This document shows positions 32,130 to 42,869 of a DNA stretch of 64,000 nt, one piece after another. The position numbers and the translations under genes are program-made. The stretch's first letter is position 1; every line of letters begins with the position of its first letter. Origin of the DNA: Catonia carolina (taxonomy: Eukaryota; Arthropoda; Insecta; Hemiptera; Achilidae); contig JAQMRL010000006.1 of assembly GCA_035578175.1 (NCBI GenBank), positions 57,329,001-57,393,000 on the forward strand, written 5' to 3'. Below the pieces are notes generated by a model. The model saw nothing but the letters and a program-made list of their open reading frames with translations, was not told where the DNA came from and searched no databases.

Positions 32130-34090
32130 ACATAAATAACACTTGAAATCAATTGTTTTTTTTTTGTAAACACCCTGTATTTTATATCATTCTGTCTACG
32201 AAATATTCATGTATAAGTCATGTGCCAATCCTCTTCTATTAAATTTCTCAAGGTAACCAAAATTGCCAGCTCAAGAAAATTAAGATTAAACATTAACATA
32301 AATATGCTACAACAGGTCTACTCTTGAGTGCAAAGTTTAATTAAACTTTATCCCCACGCTTGCCTTTGCAAGCGTGGGTGAAGAGTATAAAACGATTATA
32401 ATGTTCTGAAAACGTAAATGTTCTTGGAGTAAATAAAATTGTAATTCTTTCCTAAATAGAAGTAAGCTTATGTCGGACACACAAAAAATGCAAAACTTGG
32501 AAACAATGGAAAAGAAAAAATCCCTTTCATAAGACAACGCGTCTTATGGAATAAAAGTAGAGGAAGATTTTGTTGAATGCATAAAAGTGCATGAACGACA
32601 ACTGTTTAAATAACAAAAATTATCAATATTTGTAACGACAAAAACACAACCAAATTCAATTATACATAAAACGGAACAAAGGAATCAGAAAAATGGATCA
32701 CAATCGATGGAAATGGGACGACTAGATTAAAAATGAAATTTTATATTTAATAAAACCAAGTTCAGTAAAAACACATGTGGATTGGTAATACCTATAAGTG
32801 GAGATTAAGATAATTACCAATGAGAAACGGTAGCTTCTAGAATGTGGGTTAAAGTCCAGATAAGAGATGATGAAAAGATAGGAAATAATGAGAAGAAATA
32901 CGAAAGAAAACGACAGAAATTTCTGAAAAAACTAGGAAAAAATAAGTTAAATAAAAGAAATTTATATTGTAGAGAAAAGACAATGAGGGAAGTTAAGGAT
33001 CCGGATTAGTAAAGGGGGAAGTTGAGGAATATTCAATGTTGTTACCAAGAAATCCATTGTAATTTAATTCTTGTAACAAAAGTAAATGGTACTATAAATA
33101 TAACGAAAATAGTTACTTTGAATGACAAAAGATAAAACAAAAGTTAATTATTGAAGAAGTGAAAATAATAAAAACATAAATGAATAAACCGAAAAAATGA
33201 GTGGTGTTTTGTCTACGTCTTTTCAAATTTTTTCGTTTCACTAAATAATCTATTTTACGTACACTTATGTAAATTTCAATGTAAATCTGTTATGAAGAAA
33301 GTTATTACAATATCGTTAGCCATTTTAGTAATATTCCATTGTAAACGACTGGAACTTATATAGAGGTTAAAAGGGGTTTGCTAATATCGATTGTCAAGTC
33401 AGACGGAAACGTTTGATCTAGTCCGTAACGGATACTACTCGTTACTCTACTGCCCTTTAGTATTTGTATTCAGTTTGTTTACATAGAATCTAGAAATTTC
33501 CATGCTTCACTTTCCTAGTCGATAATTTTGCTTCTAAAACATGTTGAATATAATGTCTTGGATTTAAAAGTCTCTTTGCATAATGACAAAAAATAGAAAA
33601 AAGAAAACTGACAATTTTTTTTCTTTCTCTCGATACTTTTCCACCTCCTGTTTAGCTTTAAAACTACTAGGATAATAGAATTTTTGAGAATCAATACAAA
33701 AGACTCAAAAAGTACACTAATAAGATGTTCCATCAAGTACTAAAAATTCGACGAGTCAGCCTCAGGTAAAAGTTGTTCGCAATAAATGCAATTGACAAAA
33801 CTTAACTGTTTTTTTTTAATTAGTTTAGCGGGCATTGACTTTCATGGTCATTATAGCCATCATCAAATATCTACGATATTTACTACGACCGAAAAACCGA
33901 GGCTGTCAACCGCATTAATTATATCATACGCTTTTTGTGTAAACGTTTCATCAGTTCGAATGGAAACTTAACAAATACGCAACTGCCAAGAATGTATAGT
34001 GCCCACGACAATTCAAGACAAATTTATATATGATAAGAACTCAGTCAGACATCAAACATTTAAAACACGTACAACAGGTGTAAAAAGGGT
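32130..34090. other. AT-rich stretch; one GC-rich hairpin at 32353-32378
   Basis: CCCACGCTTGC/CTTT/GCAAGCGTGGG at 32353-32378 is a perfect 11-bp stem with a four-base loop. Otherwise no feature was recognised. ORFs such as 33515-33736 are low-complexity. Confidence 0.5.
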
Positions 34091-34091
34091 A

Positions 34092-34850
34092 GAGCATGCA
34101 TGGAAGAGTGACGAATTTGACTTTTGATTTTTGTTGGGGGCAAGTAGAAGTTGAATAAAACCAATGATGTCACCTTCCTAGAAGGTGAAAAACTAAGGTG
34201 GGAGGGGTAGAAGTTGTGTGAGGTTGAAGTTGTGTTCTATTAAAACGCTTGTATCTCATCAAGACTGAAGTTAAAAGATGTTTTTAACACCATTTTCTTA
34301 AACACATTAAGTTCTACAAAAAATATGATGATAGAAAATCCCGTATCTGTAAAGGAAACAGAGTAAATTACGTTTATATTTTAACAATAATTTATATTAA
34401 AATATAAACGTAATTTACCTTGTTTCCTTTATAGATTCGAATTTTTTATAATAATCTTTTTTCTATAATGCAATGTGTCTAAGATGCCGGCCGCATTGGG
34501 ATTGTAACATGCTCGCCTCTCATCATGCGGTCTTGGGTTCAAATCCCATTCAGGCACTGCATATTTTCATACGTTACAAAAATTCATTTCATCCTTCACC
34601 GTCTGCATTAGCAGTAATTGCAAAACAGTCTGACGTTAAAAAAAATTCTAAGAGAGTAGTATTAAAAACACCTTTTTAACTTCAGTCTGTCACAAGATGT
34701 AAGCGATTTTGTAGACAACATCCCCGCACAACTTCCCCCTCCCTTAAAGTTATGCACCGTCTGGGAAGGCGACAACATCGGTTTTATTCACCTTCTAGGG
34801 GCCCCAACAACAATCAAAAGACAAAATGCGTCACTCTTCCGTGCACGCTC
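34092..34850. mobile_element. Foldback (long inverted repeat) element, SINE in its right arm
   Basis: The left arm 34092-34376 and the right arm 34389-34850 are inverted copies around a 12-bp loop. Near the centre, AAATTACGTTTATATTTTAA is matched exactly on the other side. The outer ends are GAGC(A/G)TGCA(T/C)GGAAGAGTGACG. The right arm is longer only because it carries the 34485-34646 SINE. It encodes no protein and is a MITE or foldback-type element. Confidence 0.85.
34485..34646 (+). mobile_element. tRNA-derived SINE, head type B
   Basis: A 162-bp SINE with TSD TCTAAGA at 34478-34484 and 34647-34653. The head has CTCGCCTCTCATCATGCGG and a B box (GGTTCAAATCCC) as in 8469-8652. It ends GACGTTAAAAAAAATT. 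It was inserted into the foldback arm and is therefore younger than it. Confidence 0.88.
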
Positions 34851-34854
34851 AAAT

Positions 34855-35861
34855 TCGTTCAAATATACGTTAACCAAATAATCACTTTTGTTTCAAACTC
34901 TAAACAGGATCGCAAATCTTTTTTAATATTCTTTCTTTTCATATTTAATTTCTTTTTGAGATCTGTGTAGTTTGTGCACTCCTTAAATATGTGCTTAACA
35001 GTGAGGGTGTATCACATTTTGCACAGATTGATGTCAACACATAATTGTATCTATTTACTAATCCATATTCCATGCTGTTGAAAAATAGATATACAAATTT
35101 CTTCCAATATTAAATAAATGGAGAGGTTGTTTCAACTCAGTTAAATTGATTTTGGATAATTGGTTTGTCGAATGGGAAGTTGATCACAGTTAGGAAATAT
35201 TTTTGTTTATAGGACTTTGATGCTAAACATTTTGTAGTATCCACATATTAAAATTAATCCCCTTTTCTTAAAAGGTTACCTGATTTGACGTTTTAGCGCT
35301 ATAAATTTTATGGTCATATAAACAATATTAATAATATTCTTGGTTCTGGGTTATAATATACATTTGTTTTATTTTTCTTTAATTTATTATGGTTTTTGTA
35401 TTTTGAACGGAATTTATATAATGTATTTTTGTATTTATGTATAAGAAAAATGTAATATTTTATAAAAAAAGGAAAATATTCGTACACCTTGCATTTTTGT
35501 CAATTGGTAAGAATTCAGTTGTTTTGTTCAAAAATAATAACGAATGAAAATACAGTGCTTAAACAAACAAAAGTGTACGAAAACGTTTTCAGAAATAGGA
35601 ATGAGTATTTCGCATAAAAACGTAGCCTACCACTAAGCCCATCCTTAATTGCTATCACGTTTCAGTTTACTAGTAGGGCTGTTACTGACGGGATTTTCCG
35701 GTATTATGACAGCCGCTTAGTAAAATAAAAAATCTGGTGTGAAACACTCACATGACTTTGTACTGCTTTTGTAAAATGAAACATTTTTGTCAAGCAGTGT
35801 ATGTAAAGTTACTAACTGCTACAAAACCAAGTAAAATAGAGGATTATTAAAGGAAAAAAAA
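34855..35861. other. AT-rich stretch, nothing recognised
   Basis: No feature could be supported. Confidence 0.4.
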
Positions 35862-35870
35862 TTACAATTG

Positions 35871-36043
35871 ACGCCTCCGCAGCGTAGTGTTAGTTCACTA
35901 GCCTACAACATGGAGGTCCCGGGTTCGATTCCCGACTTGGGTATGAAAATTTTCACAAGTTAAAATCCTTTGTTACATAAACCACCGTAGTCGCTAACAA
36001 CCGAGCTGTTGTTGCGACATTTTTTTACTTTACTTATTTTTAT
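35871..36043 (+). mobile_element. tRNA-derived SINE, head type A
   Basis: TSD TTACAATTG (35862-35870) and TTACAACTG (36044-36052), one mismatch. The head GCCTCCGCAGCGTAGTGTTAG is followed by a B box (GGGTTCGATTCCC). The body contains GTAGTCGCTAACAACC and GTTGTTGCGAC, with a T/A-rich end. It is the best-preserved head-A copy. Confidence 0.87.
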
Positions 36044-36052
36044 TTACAACTG

Positions 36053-36265
36053 TGTGGTTTAGCACTACCAGCAAATCTGCTCATGATGTACATCTCTCAA
36101 AAATGACGTTACACGTTAAAGGAGGACACCACTCGTTAGTAGGACTCCCGAAGTTAATTACTACAGATAGCGTTTTCAAAATTTAATCATTAAGTGTATT
36201 CAGTTAATAATAGTAAGTTTAATTATTTTTTAATGGTTTTATTAAGCGTAATTAAATTTGAACTG
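36053..36265. other. Unassigned
   Basis: Nothing recognised between the SINE and the Jockey remnant. Confidence 0.4.
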
Positions 36266-36269
36266 TATT

Positions 36270-36830
36270 GAATGAAGTTAACCCAAGTCTCTGCTCCACC
36301 TCCTGTTAAACCGACGATTGCCGATAGATTGCCTGGTAAATGTGGAGAACTTAGTTCACGAATGGGTTGGAATTGTTAAGTAATTTTAATCTAAAGCGTT
36401 GATACATTTATTGTTTTGTGTCATTAATAAATGGGATTTTTAGGTACGAGTGAAGTGTGTGATTTGACACAAAACATGGAGTGTTAACTAGCGTACGAAG
36501 CAATTGTGACTGAAATCGTTGAAGTTTAGCTATGGCTGATGGTTTTGATGAACCATAGATTTGACAACCGTAAATCCACATTGGCTTAAGTAAAGTTTTA
36601 TGTAATAGAAATTTCAGAGGATTTGGCAATTTTGATCGATGAGATAGATAGAAGGCTGCATAGCTGTTTTCGCCTACCAACCAATGCTTTACGTTTAATG
36701 GTTACATGCTCATTCTACGTAATCCGTCTGTCTATATGTAGACGAAGATACCGAATTATCTGGGTCTACGACTTAAATATATTCTTGATGCGACTTTCAA
36801 TAAATTTAAATGAAATGGAGAGGTTTTAAT
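36270..36830 (-). pseudogene. Jockey-clade LINE reverse-transcriptase C-terminal remnant
   Basis: The open part 36408-36680 encodes FLLHKTLLKPMWIYGCQIYG, then KLQRFQSQLLRTLVNTPCFVSN and LHSYLKIPFIND. This is the diagnostic C-terminal block of insect Jockey elements (LLYKT.LKP.WTYGIQLWG ... IQRFQSK.LR...NAPW). Downstream on the minus strand YQRFRLKLLNNSNPFV continues it in a broken frame. The upstream side also shows related scraps to about 36830. The reverse transcriptase core is absent here; a Jockey core fragment in the same orientation lies at 40540-41400. Confidence 0.82.
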
Positions 36831-37049
36831 TTTTAAAAATCTCCTATTAACAACTGTACCGTCATGTACTGAATTCAAAACGATATATTTTTGACATAGT
36901 TTCATAAATAGAAGTATTTGACCATGTTACAAAAAATTCTCATTTAAAAAATTGATTTTTACCGATTTCAATTAGAAGAATAAAGAAAACCACTAATTGA
37001 CGCTAAACTCTGCAGGAATAACGCTCGAAATAATACCTACCAGCCTATA

Positions 37050-37850
37050 GGGGTTTTAGTATTCTGTGCTGTTTAGACCATCAACCGAAAGGCTAGTTTG
37101 AACCTGCTGAGGTTTTACTAAGTAAATCGAGGAGTGAGGTGGTTTATTTATGCCTTCCTCACTGAGTGAAAAAATACCCTTATCAGCATGCCGGGCCCTC
37201 TGAAAAAAACTCTGCAAATGACACCTTCACTTTTTACACCACAGGGTCTCAGCAATGCGCGGGTTGAGGAGAGCTGGAAGTTGGTCGCTCAGTTTGCGGA
37301 GAGGGTGGTCGGGAGACTGCGGAAAGAGGTGACATCTGGAGATCTGTGGGATCACCCTTTCCCACAGTAAATCAGTCCTGTCCTGATCTCTAAAAGTAGG
37401 CACACTAATTTTCTGAGCTGGTGATGAAAGAGATGAATGAAAGTGAGAGAATGAGTGCTGGTCAGTGACAGAAAGAGGGAAATTAGGCTACGGGTCCCCT
37501 CCTGGCCCCGCTGACAGTATATAAATTTTTTAACCCGACATTTCCCTTGTAGTATTATATAAACATTTCCGAGGGAAGTGGAGGGTTCTTTGCTGATGCC
37601 GGATCAAGTGGCCAGGCGGAGGTTTTTTGGTTGTTAGGCGGTTGCGGCCTCCTTGGAGCTGGACGAGGACGCCTCAATTGAGTCCAACACTACTTCCCCC
37701 AACGTGACGGAGTAAACATGAGTTTTTCTCGCCGCCTCGGATAAAAAAACTACAGGGTCTGGTTGTATAATGAAATACATTACTTTCAGATGACACAACT
37801 CTCATTAGTGTCTTTTGCACCTCTACTTCGTCTTTCTTAAAAGTTTCAGC
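37050..37850 (-). repeat. Dispersed repeat H, split by retroposon R
   Basis: 37050-37249 and 37761-37850 on the minus strand match 46860-47165. The 37250-37751 retroposon sits between them with its TSD. Confidence 0.7.
37250..37751 (+). mobile_element. Poly(A) retroposon R, longer copy
   Basis: A 502-bp insertion with TSD ACAGGGTCT at 37241-37249 and 37752-37760, ending CGCCGCCTCGGATAAAAAAA. About 340 bp are shared with 15691-16111. Its 5' part is open and encodes RVEESWKLVAQFAERVVGRL before a stop at about 37370, which resembles a LINE C-terminal helix. It may therefore be the 3' end of an unidentified polyadenylated LINE and not a SINE. Confidence 0.85.
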
Positions 37851-37859
37851 CATTTAATT

Positions 37860-38940
37860 TGGTGACCATGTGATAAAAAACAACTGTTTATTTAAGCTCT
37901 GCAACGAACAGACATTCTGTAACATTTACTATTCGATAACTTTAAATATACGCTTTAACTCAAAAATGCATATAAATACCACTATTTTAAAAATAAAGAC
38001 AACATGAGAGCACGCTTCCCTAAATATTTTCCCAGACATACCGCTTACTCAACGTTGTAGAAAACATAAAGTTGAGTAAATGAGGCGATTTAATCAAAAT
38101 CGTAAGAACAGTTTTTTGAGAAAATTGCAAAAGAGTTAAAAATAATAATTGCATAAGTAAACTGCTAATTCTTGTTGACCGAGTTTGATGAAAATGTTTG
38201 TGCAGCAGCTGCGGTACTTGAATTAAATTTTAAATTTTTTACCACAAACTACTTTAATGAAAAAAATTAAGAACCACTCCCATAACACAAGAAATAGGAA
38301 CGACATTTATACGTGGCTAACCATAACACTAATTATTTAAAAAAAAAAACTATTTAAGTAGAGAGAAAATACACCAATAAAATACCACAATTTTAAAATT
38401 ATGTGCTTATTTGTGTTTTCATTTAAATAGTAAAAAATGAAACATTACTTCGAGGAGTACAATTTTCAATTTATTTAAAAAGTACGCTTCTCATTTCTAC
38501 CAACCTCGTTTTTTTTAACAAAATATTACAAATAAGACTAACAGGCAAAGCTCAATACTCTTCTCTTTAAACATATACATAATATAATCAATACATGTAA
38601 CACGCTTATAATAAATACACTAATGATGCTTCATAACCTATAATATAATAAATGATATGACAGTATAATAATATAATTTATGCATGTAATAATAAAATAC
38701 CTTACATTATTCATTATTTATTTACTTTAGAATTGATAATGAAATACATGTAATAACAGTAATTTGCAATAGTAATAATTAAATGTAATAATATTGTGAC
38801 AACACTGAAGACGAATATGATTAAAGAAATTTCTAGTTTTTCATTCATAAAATGGTAAAGAGTAGATAATAGGATGAAAAAGTAATAATAAAGTTAGCTA
38901 TAAAAGTATACCTATTCATAGAGGTTATTTTAATGACCGC
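37860..38940. other. AT-rich stretch, nothing recognised
   Basis: No feature could be supported. Confidence 0.4.
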
Positions 38941-38946
38941 GCTATT

Positions 38947-39510
38947 GTGTATGATAAGGTAGGGTTATTGTTGTACAACTATTTTTGAAAGGGTTTTTTG
39001 ATTACCTTTTTATTCTATTTACAATAGAACTATTTACTTGTTTACAATAGATTTTTCTAGTACTCATTTATAAAGGGTTTTTTTACCTTATTATTTGTAT
39101 CGAATTTCGGTGTCTTTCGACAGAATTATTTGATTTGCCCATATAAATAGAGCCTCGAGTGCGGTCAGTGAGTTAGTATTCGTTTGTTCGTTGACGAGTG
39201 GCTATCGGTGCGTAGTGCGGTTATTGTGTTGGTCAAATATTGTTATACTGTCTTTGTGTGTCTGCATTGTGTAAAGTTATTGTGTATGTGCATTGTGTAT
39301 TCAGTTTCTATTTCTATCTGCATTCTATATAATTGTTGTAAGTAGTTTTAAGTAAATTATTAAGTTATTTATTGTATTACTTCATTATAATTAGTTTATT
39401 ATTTATTTTGTAAAACTTTTAGTTTAATAAATACTTGTAATTGTAAACTTTAGTGTATTAATTATTTAAATACCTACATTCCGAAACGGACCTTAGCGAT
39501 AAGTGTCACA
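38947..39510 (+). repeat. Solo-LTR-like repeat, copy 1
   Basis: It resembles 51052-51629. It has a TATA box (CATATAAATAGAG) near 39140, an initiator-like TCAGT about 30 bp later, a poly(A) signal AATAAATACTTG near 39427, and an end GATAAGTGTCACA. These are LTR features, but no internal element adjoins and a clean TSD was not found. The left boundary is approximate. Confidence 0.6.
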
Positions 39511-39868
39511 GTATAATAATGTAATGGTATAAAATTGAATATAAGCAACACATACAAACATAAAAATTTAAATGAAGCATTTACTGTATACACATATAAA
39601 TAAATAATGGTATAGTTTAACAAGGAAAAGAAGGAAAAAGTATCAAAACATGAGCCGTGGAATAAAATTTAGAGACTGAATACATTTTTGTATAACATGA
39701 CTGATTGTCAAAAACGTCAATAATACTAACAAATGCATTTTGTAATGTATTATGAATGTATTGTATGTAATAAATGTAAATGTCTATCACGTCAGTCATG
39801 CCTACTATGTCATTTTAACATTATTATCATCATCGAATTTACTACTTGTATAATATCGCACCCTTAGT

Positions 39869-40366
39869 GCAAGACTATCACAAGTCAAAAAACCTATATT
39901 TTGAGAAAACAGCAATCAAAGTTTTATCCAAAACTTTAAATGATTCTAACTTTTCCCTCTAATAAGTTACAGATATGAAATTTGGGGACATTATTTCTTA
40001 TATCATAAGAATATAAGTGAACTAGTCAATTTTGCTTTTTTTACAGAAATTGTCATTAAAACTGCATATGTGTTAGTCTTGCATTGAAACAAAACAGTGA
40101 ATTAACACATCGAATCCCTAATGCAAGACTATCCTAAGTCAAAAAACCTATATTTTGAGACAACAACAATCAAATTTTAATTGATTCTAACTTTTCGCTC
40201 AAATAAGTTACAGATATGAAATTTGGGGACATTATTTCTTTTACCGTAAGAATGTAAGTTAATTGGTCAAGTTTCCTTTTTAAACAAAAATTGTCATTAA
40301 AATTGCATATGCGATAGTCTCGCATTGAAACAAAACAGTGAATCAATACATTTCATACATCGTAAA
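39869..40366. repeat. Tandem duplication, period about 254 bp
   Basis: Two copies begin GCAAGACTATC at 39869 and 40123, followed by AGTCAAAAAACCTATATTTTG. Both contain ACAGATATGAAATTTGGGGAC and end near GCATTGAAACAAAACAGTGAA. Confidence 0.8.
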
Positions 40367-40539
40367 TAGGATTTTAAAATGAAAATACAGTATAGGAATT
40401 TCTTCTCTCGTACTGCTCCTATTGACTGAGAAACTTATACCTTATTTTAAAGTTTACTTCGCCCTTTACGCTCAAAAAATGAAAAAAAGAATTCAAATTA
40501 AAAAGTGAAAAATTTTGAACTGTTCTATTTTCGTGTTTA

Positions 40540-41400
40540 CAAATTAGCTTATCGTGTTTGGTTGTACAGAACTACTGCACGTATAAATATTTTATTACCT
40601 TTAGACTTCATACTTCGTACGAAAATTAAAACAAGATGTAAATTACATTTTGTTTCATACCCTACGGTTACGTTCCACTAAAACATACTTTTTTACTAGG
40701 TACAGGCTATCTGGAAGTATTAGTTTCAATTTGTATATGCCAGACCCGATCAAAGGCTTGAGCTACATAAAGAAACACGGCTGAACAGTATTGACTGTTC
40801 AAGAGCTGAAGAGATTATATTATCAATAATGCGGTGACATCACTGAAGTGTGGAATGAGATAAATGAAATTCGAACTGATGATCAGGATAGGCGTGGTAG
40901 AAGGAGTTTCTCAAGTAGTTTAGAGAGAATAGAGAGTAAACTAATTGGTCTGTAAGCAGTTAGTTGGCGAGGTGGCTTGTCTGGTTTTAAGGAATGAATT
41001 ATGATAGAGTACTTCCACTGAATAGAGAAGTGAGCGACTTGGAGTATGGAATTATAGATGTGAGTTAAGAGTATAATGAATTTCCTAGGAAGATGGCACA
41101 AAAGTATTGAAGTAATAAGATCATATCCTGGGGCTTAACCTAATGGCAGATCGTGAATTGCTTGGAAGAGTTCCCCGGGGAAAACTGGCTTTGGAGCAAG
41201 GCTAAGTTGCAGAGGACCATTAAGGAAATTTTCTATGTTTGAATGATCTTCGTGTTATAGGTTGTGCGGTTGGAATGTGTTATGCAAGTGCTGAGCAAGC
41301 ATTTCTGCTTTCTCTTTATTGGTAGTCGCCCAAGAACCATCAGGAAAAAATATCAAAATGAAAATAAAATACGGAAGGCTGTTTATTATTTTCCAGTCGC
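40540..41400 (-). pseudogene. Jockey-clade LINE reverse-transcriptase remnant
   Basis: Broken minus-strand frames spell the Jockey reverse transcriptase in order. The upstream end gives NKEKAEMLAQHLHNTFQPHN. Then come FQAIHDLPLG with APGYDLITSIL, then TAYRPISLLSILSKLLEKLLLPRL (41101-40883), then HQFEF-like and VSLCSS with FDRVWH-type motifs to about 40735. A further LPDSLYLV scrap follows. Only 40883-41101 is open. Multiple stops and shifts show an old, dead copy. The order and orientation agree with the C-terminal fragment at 36270-36830, but the 3.7-kb gap makes a single origin uncertain. Confidence 0.8.
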
Positions 41401-42309
41401 CCAGACATGATAAGTTTTGTCTACATCAATAATTTATTGTCTTCTGTGCTTCTATATGCTACAATGTCTTTATTATGTACGCTTATTACTGCATACAATA
41501 ATGAGTTCATAAATTTACAGTATTATAAAATAATCAAAAATATTATAACAGAGAACAAAACAATTGATTATAGCCAACAAGTAGGGCTGTTGGTTCGTCT
41601 GCTGGCGTTTAGGTTTGAAAAGATTATTGGATGTAAAAGTTAGTTTGGTAATTATATCCTTAAGAGTTATTCGGTTTGGTTGCGGTTATTTCCCAATTGT
41701 TTTTATTAACTTTTATGTAGGGCTAATTAATTTTTATTTATATATCATGATTATCTCATCGGAATACCTGGTGTACTACAATAATTGTAGAATAATAGAA
41801 TTATTCTATTTATATTAATAATAATACCGAAGTAAATAAATAGTAGGTATAGTGAATAAACTACTTCTATTTATTGTAACACGTAAAAACAGTGCATAAA
41901 TCTTTCGTTTTTGGTATAGAGGGCATTGTGTTTGCCGAGTTGCGATTGTCTTCCACTATGCTTCTAAACGTTTCGATGAATATTATTCAATGCTAGACTA
42001 TCGTATCTCGACTTACGATAGTCTTTAATGACAGAAGTCATGTGCAAGACTATACTAACTGAAGTTGTGTTAGTCTTGCATGTGATGAGAGAACATTTTT
42101 AGAAAAAAAATTACTATCACAATGTTAAAAATAAACAATTATAGTCTATTTAGCGTTATGATAGTCTGGCACTAGGAAGATAATGAGAAATAACAGCCAA
42201 ATCATGAATAAACAGAAAAATGAAAATTTTTGAGTTACAATAGTCTTGCATTAGGAGTGCGATATTTTTAACCGTAAAACAACAAAGAGAAGAAACTTAT
42301 CAAAATATA

Positions 42310-42868
42310 AACACTGGTAAAAAAATATAAACAATACAATTGGTAAAAATATGGCTCATTCAATAGAATGAGTAAAGTATTCATAACACACGATCTGAAT
42401 GTTAAAACAAAAATGAGACAATTGCGATGCTATGTTTTCTCAGTTTTGTTTTTTGGCGTGGAGTCTTTGACGCTCAATGATTTAATGAGCAAAAGACTTG
42501 AAGCGTTTGAGATGTGGCTTTACAGAAACATGCTGAGAGTCCCTTGCGTGGATCGCATTTTTAATGAGGAGATATTAAGACCCATGCAAAAATCAAAAGT
42601 CATGAACTCAATAAAGATAAGAAAGCTCGAATATTTGGGAGATATATAATGCGCAACGAGAATAGATATGGATATGCTGCAATCTATATTGCAAGCTAGA
42701 CAACGTAGCGTCGTGGTAAGAAGTCGTTCCCTGGTTGAAAAATCTGAGAATGTGGAACTCGAAAAGGAAAAAACAGCTGTTTCGAGCAGCAGTGGCAAAC
42801 GTTCAGATTGTTAATATGGTGGGCAACATCCCGAACGGATAGGAACCTAAAGAACAAGAAGTGATTTA
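42310..42868 (+). pseudogene. RTE-like LINE 3' fragment with (GAA)n-like tail
   Basis: 42368-42649 encodes LRCYVFSVLFFGVESLTLND, then KRLEAFEMWLYRNMLRVP and a KIRKLEYLGDI block. Each matches the C-terminal half of the 520-2388 reverse transcriptase of this window. After a frame break, FRAAVANVQIVNMVGNIPNG mirrors that protein's end. The tail reads AAGAACAAGAAG near 42850-42862. It is a diverged relative of the 511-8391 LINE. Confidence 0.82.
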
Positions 42869-42869
42869 G

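Larger units (their letters stand above)
39856..42262. mobile_element. TA-flanked TIR element of 2.4 kb with repeated GCAAGACTAT-type motif
   Basis: The ends TCGCACCCTTAGTGCAAGAC and TCGCACTCCTAATGCAAGAC (right end inverted) form TIRs of about 25-30 bp. TA lies outside each end (39854-39855 and 42263-42264). About ten copies of GCAAGACTAT or its inverse cluster within about 510 bp of the left end and 270 bp of the right end. The interior holds a Jockey remnant on the minus strand and no transposase. It is either a non-autonomous transposon that captured sequence or a composite. Confidence 0.55.

Noticed and set aside
39856..42262. CRISPR-like array, because of repeated short motifs
   Set aside because: Motifs occur in both orientations at irregular spacing within a TIR element; the genome is eukaryotic.
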